NCBI GenBank assembly: GCA_903906315.1
Contig: CAIVJW010000214.1
Coordinates: forward strand, 18,615-82,614
Direction of reading: 5' to 3'
Length of the DNA: 64,000 nt
DNA from: an uncultured delta proteobacterium
GTDB taxonomy: Bacteria > Myxococcota_A > Polyangia > Polyangiales > Polyangiaceae
Shown here: piece by piece, positions 55,687 through 64,000 of the stretch
Layout: every line of letters starts with the position of its first letter
Position numbering within the stretch: position 1 is the stretch's first letter
Translations under genes and position numbers: made by a program
Notes under the pieces: model-generated
The model's database searches: none
Seen by the model: the letters and a program-made list of their open reading frames with translations, nothing else
What the model was told of the DNA's origin: nothing

Positions 55687-58050
55687 CTACGGAACTTCCT
55701 TCAGGTCCAGCCCGCCCGGGTACCAGTAGCTCCCGTAGCTCTGCAGGCCGGCGACTGCGACGCTCACGCTCCGGTCGCCGAGGACGATGTGGTTGCCGCC
55801 GCCCACGTTGCCGAGCTTCACGTGCGCGACGGAGTAGCCGGTCGCGGCGATGGGCAGCCAGTTGCCGACCGCGGCGCCGTCCACCTTGATGCTCGCGCCC
55901 GTCGTCGTGATGAGGTCGACGTAGTTTGCCAGCCAGCTCACCGGCGCGTGCACGAGGTAGCCCTTGCGCCACTGCGCCGGGCTGACCGCGAGCACCATCG
56001 CCGGGTCGCTCGTGCCGTAGCCCGCGCTCCCGCCGACCATGTACTGCGCGACGAGGATCTTCTTGCTCGCCTTCACGACGAAGCGGGCCGTCGTCATCGA
56101 CAGCTCGACGAAGTCGCCCGCGTTCGCCAGCACCTTGTTCACCGGCTGGTCCGGGTCGAACGTCAGGACCGTGTTCGCGAACGGCGCGATCACGCGGACG
56201 ATCTGCGCCTTCTCGATCGCGTCGTTCGGCACCTGGATCGGCGGCGCGATCACGTACTCCGTCGCGAGCGTCTCGATGGGGAACATCGACTCTTCGAGGT
56301 GATCGCAGGCCTGGATGTTGAGCGGCACGTTCGTGCACTTGTGGCCGCCGATGACCTGCACGGGCTTGTCCGCGCTGACGAGCGTGCCAGTCACGTCCTG
56401 ACTCGCGCTGATGACCTCGAGCACGTCGCCCCGGTTCAGCTTGACCGTGCCCGTGCCGTTCGCCGCGACGCCGCCGCCGGCCTGCACGCTCTTGCCCGTC
56501 GCGGAGGGCGCGACGGTCACCGTGGTGCCGTCCTCGCGCGCCGTGACCGCGTAGAAGCCCGGATAGCCGACCTGGACCCAGTGCGGCCACGACGCGACGA
56601 CGTAGTTGCCGGTCCACGCGGTCGCGGGGAGGAGCAGCGACGCGTCATTGGTCGTCGTCGACTGGATCGGGTTGTACTGGTAGACGGTGACCGGCACCTT
56701 GGTCCGGAGCCGATACGCGCCTCCGGCGACGAGGACGCTCGGCCCCTTGCCCTTGGTCAGCGCGTTGACCCAGGGCAGGTTGATGATCTGCAAGCTGTTG
56801 GCGCCCACCGTCGCCGTCGCGATCGTCTGCGCGCCCTGCGTCACGAGCACGTCGGTCGGCGTGCCGGTGGGATTCGACACGGCGACCGCGTACTGGTCCT
56901 TCGGCGCCGTGTTGAAGCCGTCCTCTTGCTGCGTGACGGTGGGATAGAAGTCGCAGCCGAGGTAGCTCTTGCCGAGCACCTGGGGCGAGCACGGCCCATT
57001 GCACGCGCCCGTCTGCGGGTCGCAGGTGCTGCCTTGTATCGGGTCGCAGGCGAGGTCGTCGAAGCCCGAGCCGTCGGCGCGGCAGGCGTGCGAGACGTCG
57101 CCGACGCACGTCGCGACGCCGGGGAGGCAAGCGACGCACCCGAGCTGCTGCGAGCAGACCTTGCCGACCGCGCCGCAGTCGTTCGGCAGCGACCAGACGC
57201 CGTTCGCGTCGCAGACTCGCAGCACGTCACCGGAGCACTCCGACAGCCCCGCCGCGCAGGGCAGGTCGCTGCCCGAGCAGTCCTGATCGACGCCGTCGCC
57301 GAGGACGTCCACGGCCCCGGGGTGGATCGCGGGGTCCGCGTCGTTGCAGTCTCCCTTTTCCGCCGCGTAGCCGATGGGCGGTGAGCACGTCGACACGTTC
57401 GTCGCGGGGTCGTCGACTCCCCAGCCGTCGCCGTCGGAGTCGGCGTAGAAGGTCGTGGTCACGCCCTCGTCGACCTGCTTGTTGCAGTCGTCGTCGATGC
57501 CGTCGCAGATCTCCTTGGCGCCGGGGTGCACCGCGTTGCGCTTGTCGTCGCAGTCGCCGGCCTGGCTCGCGTAGCCCGCGGGCGGCGCGCACGCAGCGAG
57601 GTTGGTCGCGGGGTCGTCGAGGCCGTAGCCGTCCTCGTCGAGGTCGGCGTAGTACGTCGTCGTCACGCCCTCGTCGAGCTGGGTGTCGCAGTTGTCGTCG
57701 AGGCCGTTGCAGACCTCCTTCGCGCCCGGGTGCACGTCGGGGTTGTGGTCGTCGCAGTCGACCTTCGCGTCGAAGCCGTCCTTGTCGGCGTCCGTCGCGC
57801 TGCCGCCGCCGCCGCTCCCGCTGCCGCCGGCGCTCGTCGCCCCTCCGCCTCCGGTCGTGGTCCCGGTCGTCGTCGTCGTGCCGGCGCCGCCGCCTCCCGT
57901 CGTCGTCGCGCCGCCTGCGCCGGTCGCGCCGCCTGCGCCGGTACCATCCGACCCGACCCCGGTCGTCGTGCCGCTGCTGCCGCTGCATGCGGCGGTGGCG
58001 ATCGCGGTCGCGACGAACCAGGTCAGGTTGCGGAGCTTCGAGACTGCCAT
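55687..58050 (-). CDS. Lipoprotein with MopE-type metal-binding motifs and IgGFc-binding-like domain
   Basis: A 787-residue protein. The lipobox is TAAC, followed by a long Gly/Thr linker (residues ~25-85). Three MopE-type units follow (DADKDGFDAKVDCDDHNPDVHPGAKEVCNGLDDNCD pattern, PF11617), each with aspartates spaced as in calcium-binding loops. After a Cys-rich stretch, the chain from about residue 370 resembles the IgGFc-binding N-terminal domain (PF17517), with VTVYQYNPIQSTTTNDASLL and SWPHWVQVGYPGFYAV-type strands. It should be a secreted, calcium-stabilised surface protein. ATG 58050 is preceded by GGAGG at 8 bases. Confidence 0.88.
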   Translation of the reverse strand: MAVSKLRNLTWFVATAIATAACSGSSGTTTGVGSDGTGAGGATGAGGATTTGGGGAGTTTTTGTTTGGGGATSAGGSGSGGGGSATDADKDGFDAKVDCDDHNPDVHPGAKEVCNGLDDNCDTQLDEGVTTTYYADLDEDGYGLDDPATNLAACAPPAGYASQAGDCDDKRNAVHPGAKEICDGIDDDCNKQVDEGVTTTFYADSDGDGWGVDDPATNVSTCSPPIGYAAEKGDCNDADPAIHPGAVDVLGDGVDQDCSGSDLPCAAGLSECSGDVLRVCDANGVWSLPNDCGAVGKVCSQQLGCVACLPGVATCVGDVSHACRADGSGFDDLACDPIQGSTCDPQTGACNGPCSPQVLGKSYLGCDFYPTVTQQEDGFNTAPKDQYAVAVSNPTGTPTDVLVTQGAQTIATATVGANSLQIINLPWVNALTKGKGPSVLVAGGAYRLRTKVPVTVYQYNPIQSTTTNDASLLLPATAWTGNYVVASWPHWVQVGYPGFYAVTAREDGTTVTVAPSATGKSVQAGGGVAANGTGTVKLNRGDVLEVISASQDVTGTLVSADKPVQVIGGHKCTNVPLNIQACDHLEESMFPIETLATEYVIAPPIQVPNDAIEKAQIVRVIAPFANTVLTFDPDQPVNKVLANAGDFVELSMTTARFVVKASKKILVAQYMVGGSAGYGTSDPAMVLAVSPAQWRKGYLVHAPVSWLANYVDLITTTGASIKVDGAAVGNWLPIAATGYSVAHVKLGNVGGGNHIVLGDRSVSVAVAGLQSYGSYWYPGGLDLKEVP

Positions 58051-58329
58051 CGATGGGCCTCCGTGAAGGGCTGCGCGGGCCGGACTCGTGCCCGCAGGCG
58101 ACCATCCTCGCTTGCTGCGTCGAAATCCACAACGCGGAGGGCCGCCGGAGCGCGGATTTCGGCCCGGATCCTGTGCACGCTCGCTCCGCGCCGCGCGGCC
58201 GGCGGCGCCGCCGCCCGGGCCGTCGCCTGCGCCGCTGGTGGGGCGGTGGACGGCGCCTCTCGCCGCATCCGTCGCCGAAGGCCACATTTGTTATGCACGC
58301 CGGTGTGAATTTGTGCTCGGATTGTACCC
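58051..58329. other. Divergent intergenic region between two lipoprotein genes
   Basis: This 279-bp gap contains the GGAGG ribosome site of the minus-strand gene and, before the plus-strand start, an AT-richer stretch (58286-58325, with TTTGTTATG and GAATTTGTG) where a promoter is likely. No clear -35/-10 pair could be fixed. Confidence 0.5.
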
Positions 58330-59970
58330 ATGAAGGTGTCGCGAATTCTTGGCTCTAGTCTCTTCCTGCTCGCAGCCGGCGTGCTCGGCCTCGCCTGTGC
58401 GGGCTCGGATGAAGTGAACTCGCAGCAGCAGCAAGGCGGGAGCACGACCACGACCACGGACACGGGCACCGGCGGCGCCGGCGGCACGTCGACCGGGACG
58501 GGCGGCGCGAACGTCGGCGGCAGCGGCGCCGGCGGCGCGGAGCCGGGCGCCTGTCTGCTGCACAACTGCACGAAGGACGCCGAGTGCGGCTCGTGCGCCG
58601 ACGGTCGGACGATCTGCGACGTCGCCTCGAAGGTCTGCGTCGCCTGCGACGCCAAGCACGGCTGCCCCAAGGGCAAGGAGTGCGCGCCCAACGGGCTGTG
58701 CCTCGACCCGACGCAGACGTGTCCCACGGACGGCAAGGGCACCCCGACCGTGGTCTGCAAGTCCAGCGCGGACTGCCAGGCCTGCGACGGCAAGCACCAG
58801 GTCTGCGACACGGCGCTCGGCAAGTGCGTCGGGTGCACCGCCAAGGACACCTCCTCGTGCCAGGCGACGGACATGTGCGTGAACGACCAGTGCGTTCCGA
58901 AGTGCCCCAAGTCGTGCGACCACGACGACCAGTGCGGCTTCTGCGGCTCGAAGGACGCGCCTGCCCACGCCTGCAACTCGCACAAGTGCTCGGAGTGCTC
59001 GCCGACCTTCGCCTGCAAGGTCGGCTTCCAGTGCGACGCGCACGGCGTCTGCATCGCGATCTGCGGCATCGAGGGCGCCGTCAAGGGCACCTGTGACGCG
59101 GACGCGGACTGCGTCGGCTGCACCGGCGGCAGCACCAAGTGCCACGTGCCGCTCAACGGCGGCCACGGCTACTGCGGCCCCGAGGCCAACGGCTGCTCGG
59201 ACCTCGGCAACGGCGTCGTCGTGCTGCCGGAGCCTTACAGCCAGTACACGAACGCGTGCTCGAAGGACGCGGACTGCGCCAGCGTCGCGATCCAGTACAA
59301 CGTCGGCAAGCTCCTCCGCGAGCAGACCGGCTTCGACTCGATCAAGGACGCGAACGTCGAGTACGGCATGAACGTCTGCGCCGACGTGAAGATCTCCGAG
59401 CAGATCAGCTGCGGCATCTGCGTGCCCTGCAAGGTCGACGCGGACTGCGGATCGATCGAGATCGACAAGTTCGCGCTCGATGCGTTCGGCGCGATCGGCA
59501 GCATCGCGGCGTCCATTCTGCTCGACCAGGTCTTCGGGCCGAACGACCACAAGATCCACATGTTCTGCCAGTCGGTCGCGGCCGGCTACGGCGTGTGCGC
59601 TCCCTGCCCCGGCATCGTGAACGACTGCAGCGTCGGCGGTGGCGGCGGCGGCAGCGGCAAGTGCGACCACGACGAGAACACGGCCGGCACCCCGCTCGAC
59701 GCGAGCTGCAACGCCTGCGCTGCGAAGCTCTGCGCCGTCGACTCGTACTGCTGCTCGACCGAGTGGGACGCGACCTGCGTCGGCGAGGTCGCTCAGTACT
59801 GCCCGGCGGGTCACGACGAGTGCACGGCGGGCGAGGCCCTCACGCCGGCGTACTCGACGTGCGCGAAGGACGTCTGCGCGTCGGACGCGTTCTGCTGCGA
59901 CGCCCAGAGCGGCCAGTGGGACTCGTTCTGCATCGACGAGGCGAAGTCGATCTGCGGCAAGTGCCCGTGA
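58330..59970 (+). CDS. Large Cys-rich lipoprotein
   Basis: A 546-residue protein. The signal peptide ends in the lipobox LGLAC, followed by a Gln and Gly/Thr-rich linker to about residue 72. The rest carries more than 60 cysteines. The first half has EGF-like or CxxC-spaced modules (NCTKDAECGSCADG, SADCQACDGKHQVC, DDQCGFCGSKD). The C-terminal ~100 residues contain two units with CCxxxxDxxCV/I pattern: SYCCSTEWDATCVGEV and AFCCDAQSGQWDSFCIDEA. These tryptophan-flanked CC motifs recur in myxobacterial surface proteins. The function is unknown; the protein is likely anchored outside the inner membrane. Confidence 0.85.
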   Translation: MKVSRILGSSLFLLAAGVLGLACAGSDEVNSQQQQGGSTTTTTDTGTGGAGGTSTGTGGANVGGSGAGGAEPGACLLHNCTKDAECGSCADGRTICDVASKVCVACDAKHGCPKGKECAPNGLCLDPTQTCPTDGKGTPTVVCKSSADCQACDGKHQVCDTALGKCVGCTAKDTSSCQATDMCVNDQCVPKCPKSCDHDDQCGFCGSKDAPAHACNSHKCSECSPTFACKVGFQCDAHGVCIAICGIEGAVKGTCDADADCVGCTGGSTKCHVPLNGGHGYCGPEANGCSDLGNGVVVLPEPYSQYTNACSKDADCASVAIQYNVGKLLREQTGFDSIKDANVEYGMNVCADVKISEQISCGICVPCKVDADCGSIEIDKFALDAFGAIGSIAASILLDQVFGPNDHKIHMFCQSVAAGYGVCAPCPGIVNDCSVGGGGGGSGKCDHDENTAGTPLDASCNACAAKLCAVDSYCCSTEWDATCVGEVAQYCPAGHDECTAGEALTPAYSTCAKDVCASDAFCCDAQSGQWDSFCIDEAKSICGKCP

Positions 59971-60026
59971 TCGCCTGACCGCCCTCGCGGTCCTCGCGAC
60001 CGCGGCGGCGCTCCGCGTGAATCGAA

Positions 60027-60064
60027 CGACCCCCGTGCCCACCGGCGCGGGGGTCGCGTCGTTT
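60027..60064 (+). terminator. Intrinsic terminator after the Cys-rich lipoprotein gene
   Basis: CGACCCCCG at 60027-60035 pairs with CGGGGGTCG at 60048-60056; the loop pairs further (TGCC/GGCG) to a total of 13 pairs with a four-base loop. CGTCGTTT follows. It lies 57 bp after the stop. Confidence 0.78.
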
Positions 60065-60110
60065 CGGGGGGAGACGCGCGCTCAGCGGGGGCGGGGGGAG
60101 CGAGCGGCGC

Positions 60111-63100
60111 TCAGTAGCGGTACTGCCAGAGCAGGTCGAGGCCCGAGTTCGGCTGGTCGGCGGCCACGCCGAGCGTGGCGCGCAGCGACCACTCACTGGC
60201 GAAGCGCCAGTCGACGCTGATCTCGGTGCGGTTCGCCCGCGTGGACGAGGTCTGCGTCGTGGATCCGGACGCCGTCGTCGAGGTCGCGGGCGCGCCCGCG
60301 GTCGCGGCGCTCGCGGCGCTCGCGGCGCTCGCGGCGCCGGCGTTCTCGAAGGTGGCGGCGGCGATCACCTTCTGACCGACCTGGTACTGGAGCGTCGTCG
60401 CGAGCGATCCCTCGGCGGTGGTGCCGAAGCGCGCGGACAGGCCGCGCAGCATCGTGCCCGACAGCAGCGCGCCGATCTGCGCCGCGGCGAGGCTGCCGCC
60501 GACGCCTACGGCCTTGCTCCCGACGGCCGTGCCTTGCGAGGGCTCCGCCGTCGAAGTGGCGGGCGCGGCCGACTCGCCCGGCGTCACGCCGAAGAGCAGC
60601 GCCGCGAGGATCTCCGGCCGGCCGCCGGCGCGCGGCGGATCGCTGCGCAGGAGGAGCTTGTCGTCGGTCATCGGATCGAGCGGGCCGTTCCAGCCGACGG
60701 TGATGCGCGACCCGTCGGGGGCGTCCCAGTGCGCGAGCACGTTGAGGTACGGGTTCGACGGATCCTCGGGCCGGAGCCGGACGAGGGCCTCGTCGAGCTC
60801 GAAGAGCTTGCCGTAGATGTCGACCTTGCCGCGCACCGCCTCGATGTCGCCGCCGACTTTGAGCGTGTTGCCCGCCTCGATGCGGGGAAGCGCGACGGGC
60901 ACGAGGCGCTGCCCCTCGCCGGCGGGCTGGGTGCGCGTGCGAAGGACGAGGTCGAGGCCCTTGCCGCCGCCGGGCGCCTCGCCCTCGATGTGGATTTCCT
61001 TCGCCTGCACCGTCACGACGACCTTGGTCGGGGAAGGGGCGGCAGCGGCGGCGGACCGCCGCGAGACGCTGGCGGGTCGCTCGATGGCGATGTAGGGGTT
61101 CTCGTCGAGGGCCTGCACGCCGAGGCGCGGCGAGGCCGGTAGCTCGACGTGGAGCCGCGGGATCAGGACGTCGAACGTGAGATCGTGGTCGGCGTAGCGG
61201 ACCTCGACCTCGATCTCGCCGCGGGCGCCGCCGAGCGGGACGCCCTCGAACGCGATCGGCACGTCGGCCGGGAGGGTCACGGCGGCGTGGCCCCGGCGGA
61301 ACCCGAGGTCGTCGAGCTCGATCTCCGCCTTGGCGGTGACGGCCCTGGCGACGTCCTCGGGCGTCCGGGGCGGTAGCTCCTTGCCGTTCACCTGGGGGCG
61401 CGGGACGACCACGTCGACCGCGGGGCGGGGGATGACGAGGTCGATGCGCTGGCCCCCGTTTGCCGTCACGAGGACGGTCTCGGCGCGCAGGTCGTGCCCG
61501 AGCTGGGGCACGTTCACGAACGCGTCGCTCACGGTGAGGCCGGCGGTCACGCCCGCGGAGTCGTAGTCGTTGAGGTGGCTCCACAGGACCGTGGCCGTGC
61601 CGGTGACGGCGCCGCCGAGGTTCGACACCCACGGGGTCAAGAGCGGGCGGAGGACGCCGAGGCTGAACCGGGTCGCGTCGAGGTCGACGCTCCCGCTCGC
61701 CGTCTGGTTGAGCCAGGGGAAGATCCCAGCGAGCCAGTCGACGCTCGTGTGGGCTGGGAGGGTCATCGAGGCCGGGCACGCTTCGCCGTTCGCGGGCTGG
61801 CAGAACTGAAGGTTCACGTCGGCCCGAGCGCTCGTGGCGAAGACGTGGAGGATGCCGTTTTGCACGGGCTCGCCGAGGCCGAGCAGCAGATCGGGCGCGC
61901 GGAGCCTGGCGATGGCGGAGGGCGCGCGGCCGATCCCGGTGATCTCGACGGTGCCGCGCAGGTGGCCCGAGATGTCGCGATCTGCGAGGGCCACCATTCC
62001 TTGCAGCGCGATGCCGCCCTGCTCGGGATCGAGCGCAGCCGCCCCCGGGTCCACGCCGGTCTGCCGGGCGGGCGCAGCGCCGAGGACGAGGTGGAGGCCG
62101 CCGGTCACCTTGGGGGTCGGGCCGCCGAGGCTCGCGAGGAGCGCGTCGAGGGGGGCGTCGAGCTCGCCGTTCAGCGTCGCGACGGCGACCGCGTCCTGCT
62201 TCAGCGTGGCGTCGATCGTCGCGTGGCTCGCGTTGTAGGTGGCCTGGGCGTCGACGTCGAACGGCATCGCCCACGGGCTCCGCGTCGCGGCCCCGAAGGC
62301 CTCCGCGTGCTCGACCTTCGTCCCGTGCGCCTTGATCGTCACGAACGGCTCGGCGACCGTGCCGTCGGCGAAGGCGTCGAACCCGACGCGGCCCGCGAGC
62401 TTCGGCAGCCGGTCGCGCAGGATCGCCGGCAGGAAGGCGTAGTCGCGCGTGTCGCGCTCGACGAGCGAGACGTGCGCCAGGAACGGTGCGGCCCGCAGCG
62501 AGGCGACGCGGCGTGCCGGGTGGTCGAGGATCGTTGCCAGGTCGAACGTCGCCTCGACCGAGGCCGTGGCGAGGCTTCTCGGATCGGCCAGATCGGATCG
62601 CAGCGCGAGGTTCACGTTCGCCGCGCCCGAGGCCGTGGCGGGGCGCCTCGGATCGGCCAGCTCGGATCGCAGCGCGAGGTTCACGTTCGCCGCGCCCGAC
62701 GCGCCGTCGATCGATCCGGCGACCGCGACGTCGACCGAGGCGCACTCCGTCGTCTCGCGTCCGTTGCAGTCGAGGCGCCAGGCGCGGTTGCCCACGAGGT
62801 TCTCCCTCGGCGCCACGCCCGCGAGCCCGTCGGTCCGGATCGCGAAGTCGACCACGTTCGGGAAGCGCTGGCCCCGTGGGCGGGCGATCGTCACGTGCGC
62901 GTCGACCTTCCCCGCGAGGTTCGGGGCCACGAGCTTGGAGATCGGGAACTTGTGCTGCACGCATTCGAGCCGCCAGCCGGAGGCGCGGACCGTCGCGATG
63001 CCCGCCAGGTCACGCCAGGTCGCCGCGGCGAGCAGCGGGCCGCGCAGCGTCCCGTCGCCGCCGTCGAGCTCGAGCTTCGCGATGACGCCTTCGCACGGCG

Positions 63101-64000
63101 CCGGCGACGCGACGTCCGCGTTGGGGTCGGGCTCCTCGCGCTTCGCCGCGTCCGGCGCGGGCTTCGCGGTGCCCGGCGCGGGCTTCGCCTTGCCCGGGGC
63201 AGGCGTCGCCACGGGGGCGGAGGCGGCCGGGGCCGCGGGCAGCGGGTCCGCGAAGAGCTTCACGACCGCGTCGGCGGTCACGCGCTCGCCCTCGATCTTC
63301 GCCGTGATCTGGCCCGAGAAGCCGTCCCGGCCGTCCACGCTGGCCTGCTCGACCCAGACCGCCACGTGGCCCTCGTGCCCACCGTCCGCGCGGTGCGCGA
63401 GGTCGACGTCGAGGTCCGCGACGCCCCGCAGCGGCAGCGAGACGCCGACGAGCCGCGCCAGGCTCCCGAGGTCGACCTGGTCGCCGCGGAGCGTGCCCGT
63501 GACGTCGCTGCCCAGGATCGCGAGGTCGCCCGCGATCGACCCGCCCGAACGGTCGCCGATTGCGACGCCCTCGAGGGCGAGGCCCCCCGCGCCCGCGCCG
63601 AGGCGCGCGACCGTGGCCGTCACGCGGTCCTCGCCGCGCGATGCGTCGATCGCCACGCCGGTCACCGACGCGCGCTTCGCATCGAGGCGGCCGGACGCCT
63701 TCAGCTCCCCGCGATCATCGTCGCGGAGCTTCGCCATCAGGCGCGGCGACAGGAGCGGCCCCTCCGCGCGCGCCGTCGCGGTCCGGAACGTGTACGCCCC
63801 GGCCGAGACCGCCTCTGCGTCGAGGTCCGCTTCGACGGCGAGCGCGCCGATCGGGCCTCGCACCCGGCCTCGCAGGCGCGCCGTGCCGAGCGAGGCGCCA
63901 CCGGCGCGCAGCCCGACGCCGGTCGCCGCCACGCGCGCGTCGATCGCGCCCTCGCGCAGCGTGCCGCTCACGCGCAGCCAGGCCGCGCCCTCGGCGACGC
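60111..64000 (-). CDS. tamB: TamB-like translocation/assembly module protein (5' end beyond window)
   Basis: The frame is open to the right edge, so the N-terminus is missing; 1295 residues are visible. A GTG at 63971 is internal, since the same frame continues upstream with plausible protein (EGAAWLRVSG). The chain is a long beta-rich series typical of AsmA/TamB proteins, with a Lys/Ala/Pro linker near 63130-63200. The C-terminal ~300 residues match the TamB domain (DUF490): KVDIYGKLFELDEALVRLRP, NPYLNVLAHW, RITVGWNGPL, KLLLRSDPPRAGGRPEILAALLFG and a final QVGQKVIAA/RTEISVDWRF. TamB-type proteins bridge inner and outer membranes for lipid or protein transport. No BamA/TamA gene is adjacent within the window. 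Confidence 0.85.
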   Translation of the reverse strand, partial: VAEGAAWLRVSGTLREGAIDARVAATGVGLRAGGASLGTARLRGRVRGPIGALAVEADLDAEAVSAGAYTFRTATARAEGPLLSPRLMAKLRDDDRGELKASGRLDAKRASVTGVAIDASRGEDRVTATVARLGAGAGGLALEGVAIGDRSGGSIAGDLAILGSDVTGTLRGDQVDLGSLARLVGVSLPLRGVADLDVDLAHRADGGHEGHVAVWVEQASVDGRDGFSGQITAKIEGERVTADAVVKLFADPLPAAPAASAPVATPAPGKAKPAPGTAKPAPDAAKREEPDPNADVASPAPCEGVIAKLELDGGDGTLRGPLLAAATWRDLAGIATVRASGWRLECVQHKFPISKLVAPNLAGKVDAHVTIARPRGQRFPNVVDFAIRTDGLAGVAPRENLVGNRAWRLDCNGRETTECASVDVAVAGSIDGASGAANVNLALRSELADPRRPATASGAANVNLALRSDLADPRSLATASVEATFDLATILDHPARRVASLRAAPFLAHVSLVERDTRDYAFLPAILRDRLPKLAGRVGFDAFADGTVAEPFVTIKAHGTKVEHAEAFGAATRSPWAMPFDVDAQATYNASHATIDATLKQDAVAVATLNGELDAPLDALLASLGGPTPKVTGGLHLVLGAAPARQTGVDPGAAALDPEQGGIALQGMVALADRDISGHLRGTVEITGIGRAPSAIARLRAPDLLLGLGEPVQNGILHVFATSARADVNLQFCQPANGEACPASMTLPAHTSVDWLAGIFPWLNQTASGSVDLDATRFSLGVLRPLLTPWVSNLGGAVTGTATVLWSHLNDYDSAGVTAGLTVSDAFVNVPQLGHDLRAETVLVTANGGQRIDLVIPRPAVDVVVPRPQVNGKELPPRTPEDVARAVTAKAEIELDDLGFRRGHAAVTLPADVPIAFEGVPLGGARGEIEVEVRYADHDLTFDVLIPRLHVELPASPRLGVQALDENPYIAIERPASVSRRSAAAAAPSPTKVVVTVQAKEIHIEGEAPGGGKGLDLVLRTRTQPAGEGQRLVPVALPRIEAGNTLKVGGDIEAVRGKVDIYGKLFELDEALVRLRPEDPSNPYLNVLAHWDAPDGSRITVGWNGPLDPMTDDKLLLRSDPPRAGGRPEILAALLFGVTPGESAAPATSTAEPSQGTAVGSKAVGVGGSLAAAQIGALLSGTMLRGLSARFGTTAEGSLATTLQYQVGQKVIAAATFENAGAASAASAASAATAGAPATSTTASGSTTQTSSTRANRTEISVDWRFASEWSLRATLGVAADQPNSGLDLLWQYRY
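62560..62697. repeat. 69-bp tandem duplication within tamB-like gene
   Basis: Two copies of 69 bp at 62560-62628 and 62629-62697 differ at only a few positions. On the minus strand they encode two consecutive 23-residue units, SGAANVNLALRS(E/D)LADPR. The duplication is in frame and adds one extra strand pair to the beta-rich core. Confidence 0.95.

Noticed and set aside
63971..64000. GTG at 63971 as the start of the TamB-like gene
   Set aside because: The reading frame continues to the window edge with plausible protein sequence, and TamB proteins need an N-terminal anchor that is not seen here.

Overview
The window looks like chromosomal DNA of a myxobacterium, most likely of the order Polyangiales (Sorangium/Polyangium-like). 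The signs are very high GC with G or C in nearly every third codon position; two Ser/Thr protein kinases; type VI-secretion-associated DUF2169/pentapeptide proteins; a sigma-54-type promoter in front of a type IV pilin gene; and many lipoproteins with a Gly/Thr-rich linker after the lipobox and Cys-rich repeats. I saw no rRNA, tRNA, insertion sequence, prophage or CRISPR array. Assignments rest on reading motifs by eye; no database search was run.

Layout. 1-4.5 kb (minus): a pentapeptide-repeat gene cut by the left edge and a DUF2169-DUF2169-pentapeptide fusion. 4.6-5.9 kb (minus): hisB-hisH without the rest of the his operon. 5.9-9.8 kb (plus): a small lipoprotein, a cystathionine beta-synthase-like enzyme and a papain-like protease with an added helical domain and an acidic tail. 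10-20.1 kb (plus): aminotransferase-pckA (overlapping), lon, a membrane gluzincin-like peptidase overlapping a hybrid histidine kinase. 20.2-23.3 kb (minus): hisS coupled to an exported aromatic-repeat protein. 23.7-28.9 kb (plus): a beta-propeller lipoprotein, a Cys/Met-metabolism PLP enzyme and an extensin-like exported protein. 29-32 kb (minus): a lipoprotein with nine Cys-rich repeats. 32.4-33 kb: pilA. 33-35.2 kb (minus): Ser/Thr kinase coupled to ruvX. 35.4-40.9 kb: rpsO and pnp, usually neighbours, here separated by two opposite-strand genes. 41-45 kb: methyltransferase-asnB-methyltransferase. 45-47.8 kb (minus): GST, an unknown gene and lysA. 47.9-52.3 kb (plus): pyruvate kinase coupled to a Ser/Thr kinase, then an exported protein. 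52.4-53.8 kb: a methyltransferase and a DUF1285-like gene. 53.9-60 kb: three large surface-type lipoproteins. 60.1-64 kb (minus): a TamB-like protein cut by the right edge.

Themes. Housekeeping genes (hisB/H, hisS, lon, pckA, pyk, rpsO, pnp, lysA, ruvX) alternate with lineage-specific envelope genes. Several functional pairs are joined by 4-base start/stop overlaps (ATGA, GTGA, TTGA), implying translational coupling: aminotransferase-pckA, peptidase-histidine kinase, hisS-repeat protein, kinase-ruvX, asnB-methyltransferase and pyk-kinase. The best candidates for new biology are the DUF2169 double fusion, the protease-helical fusion, the aromatic-repeat protein coupled to hisS, the asnB/methyltransferase operon and the set of linker-bearing Cys-rich lipoproteins. 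None can be called a new system from sequence alone.
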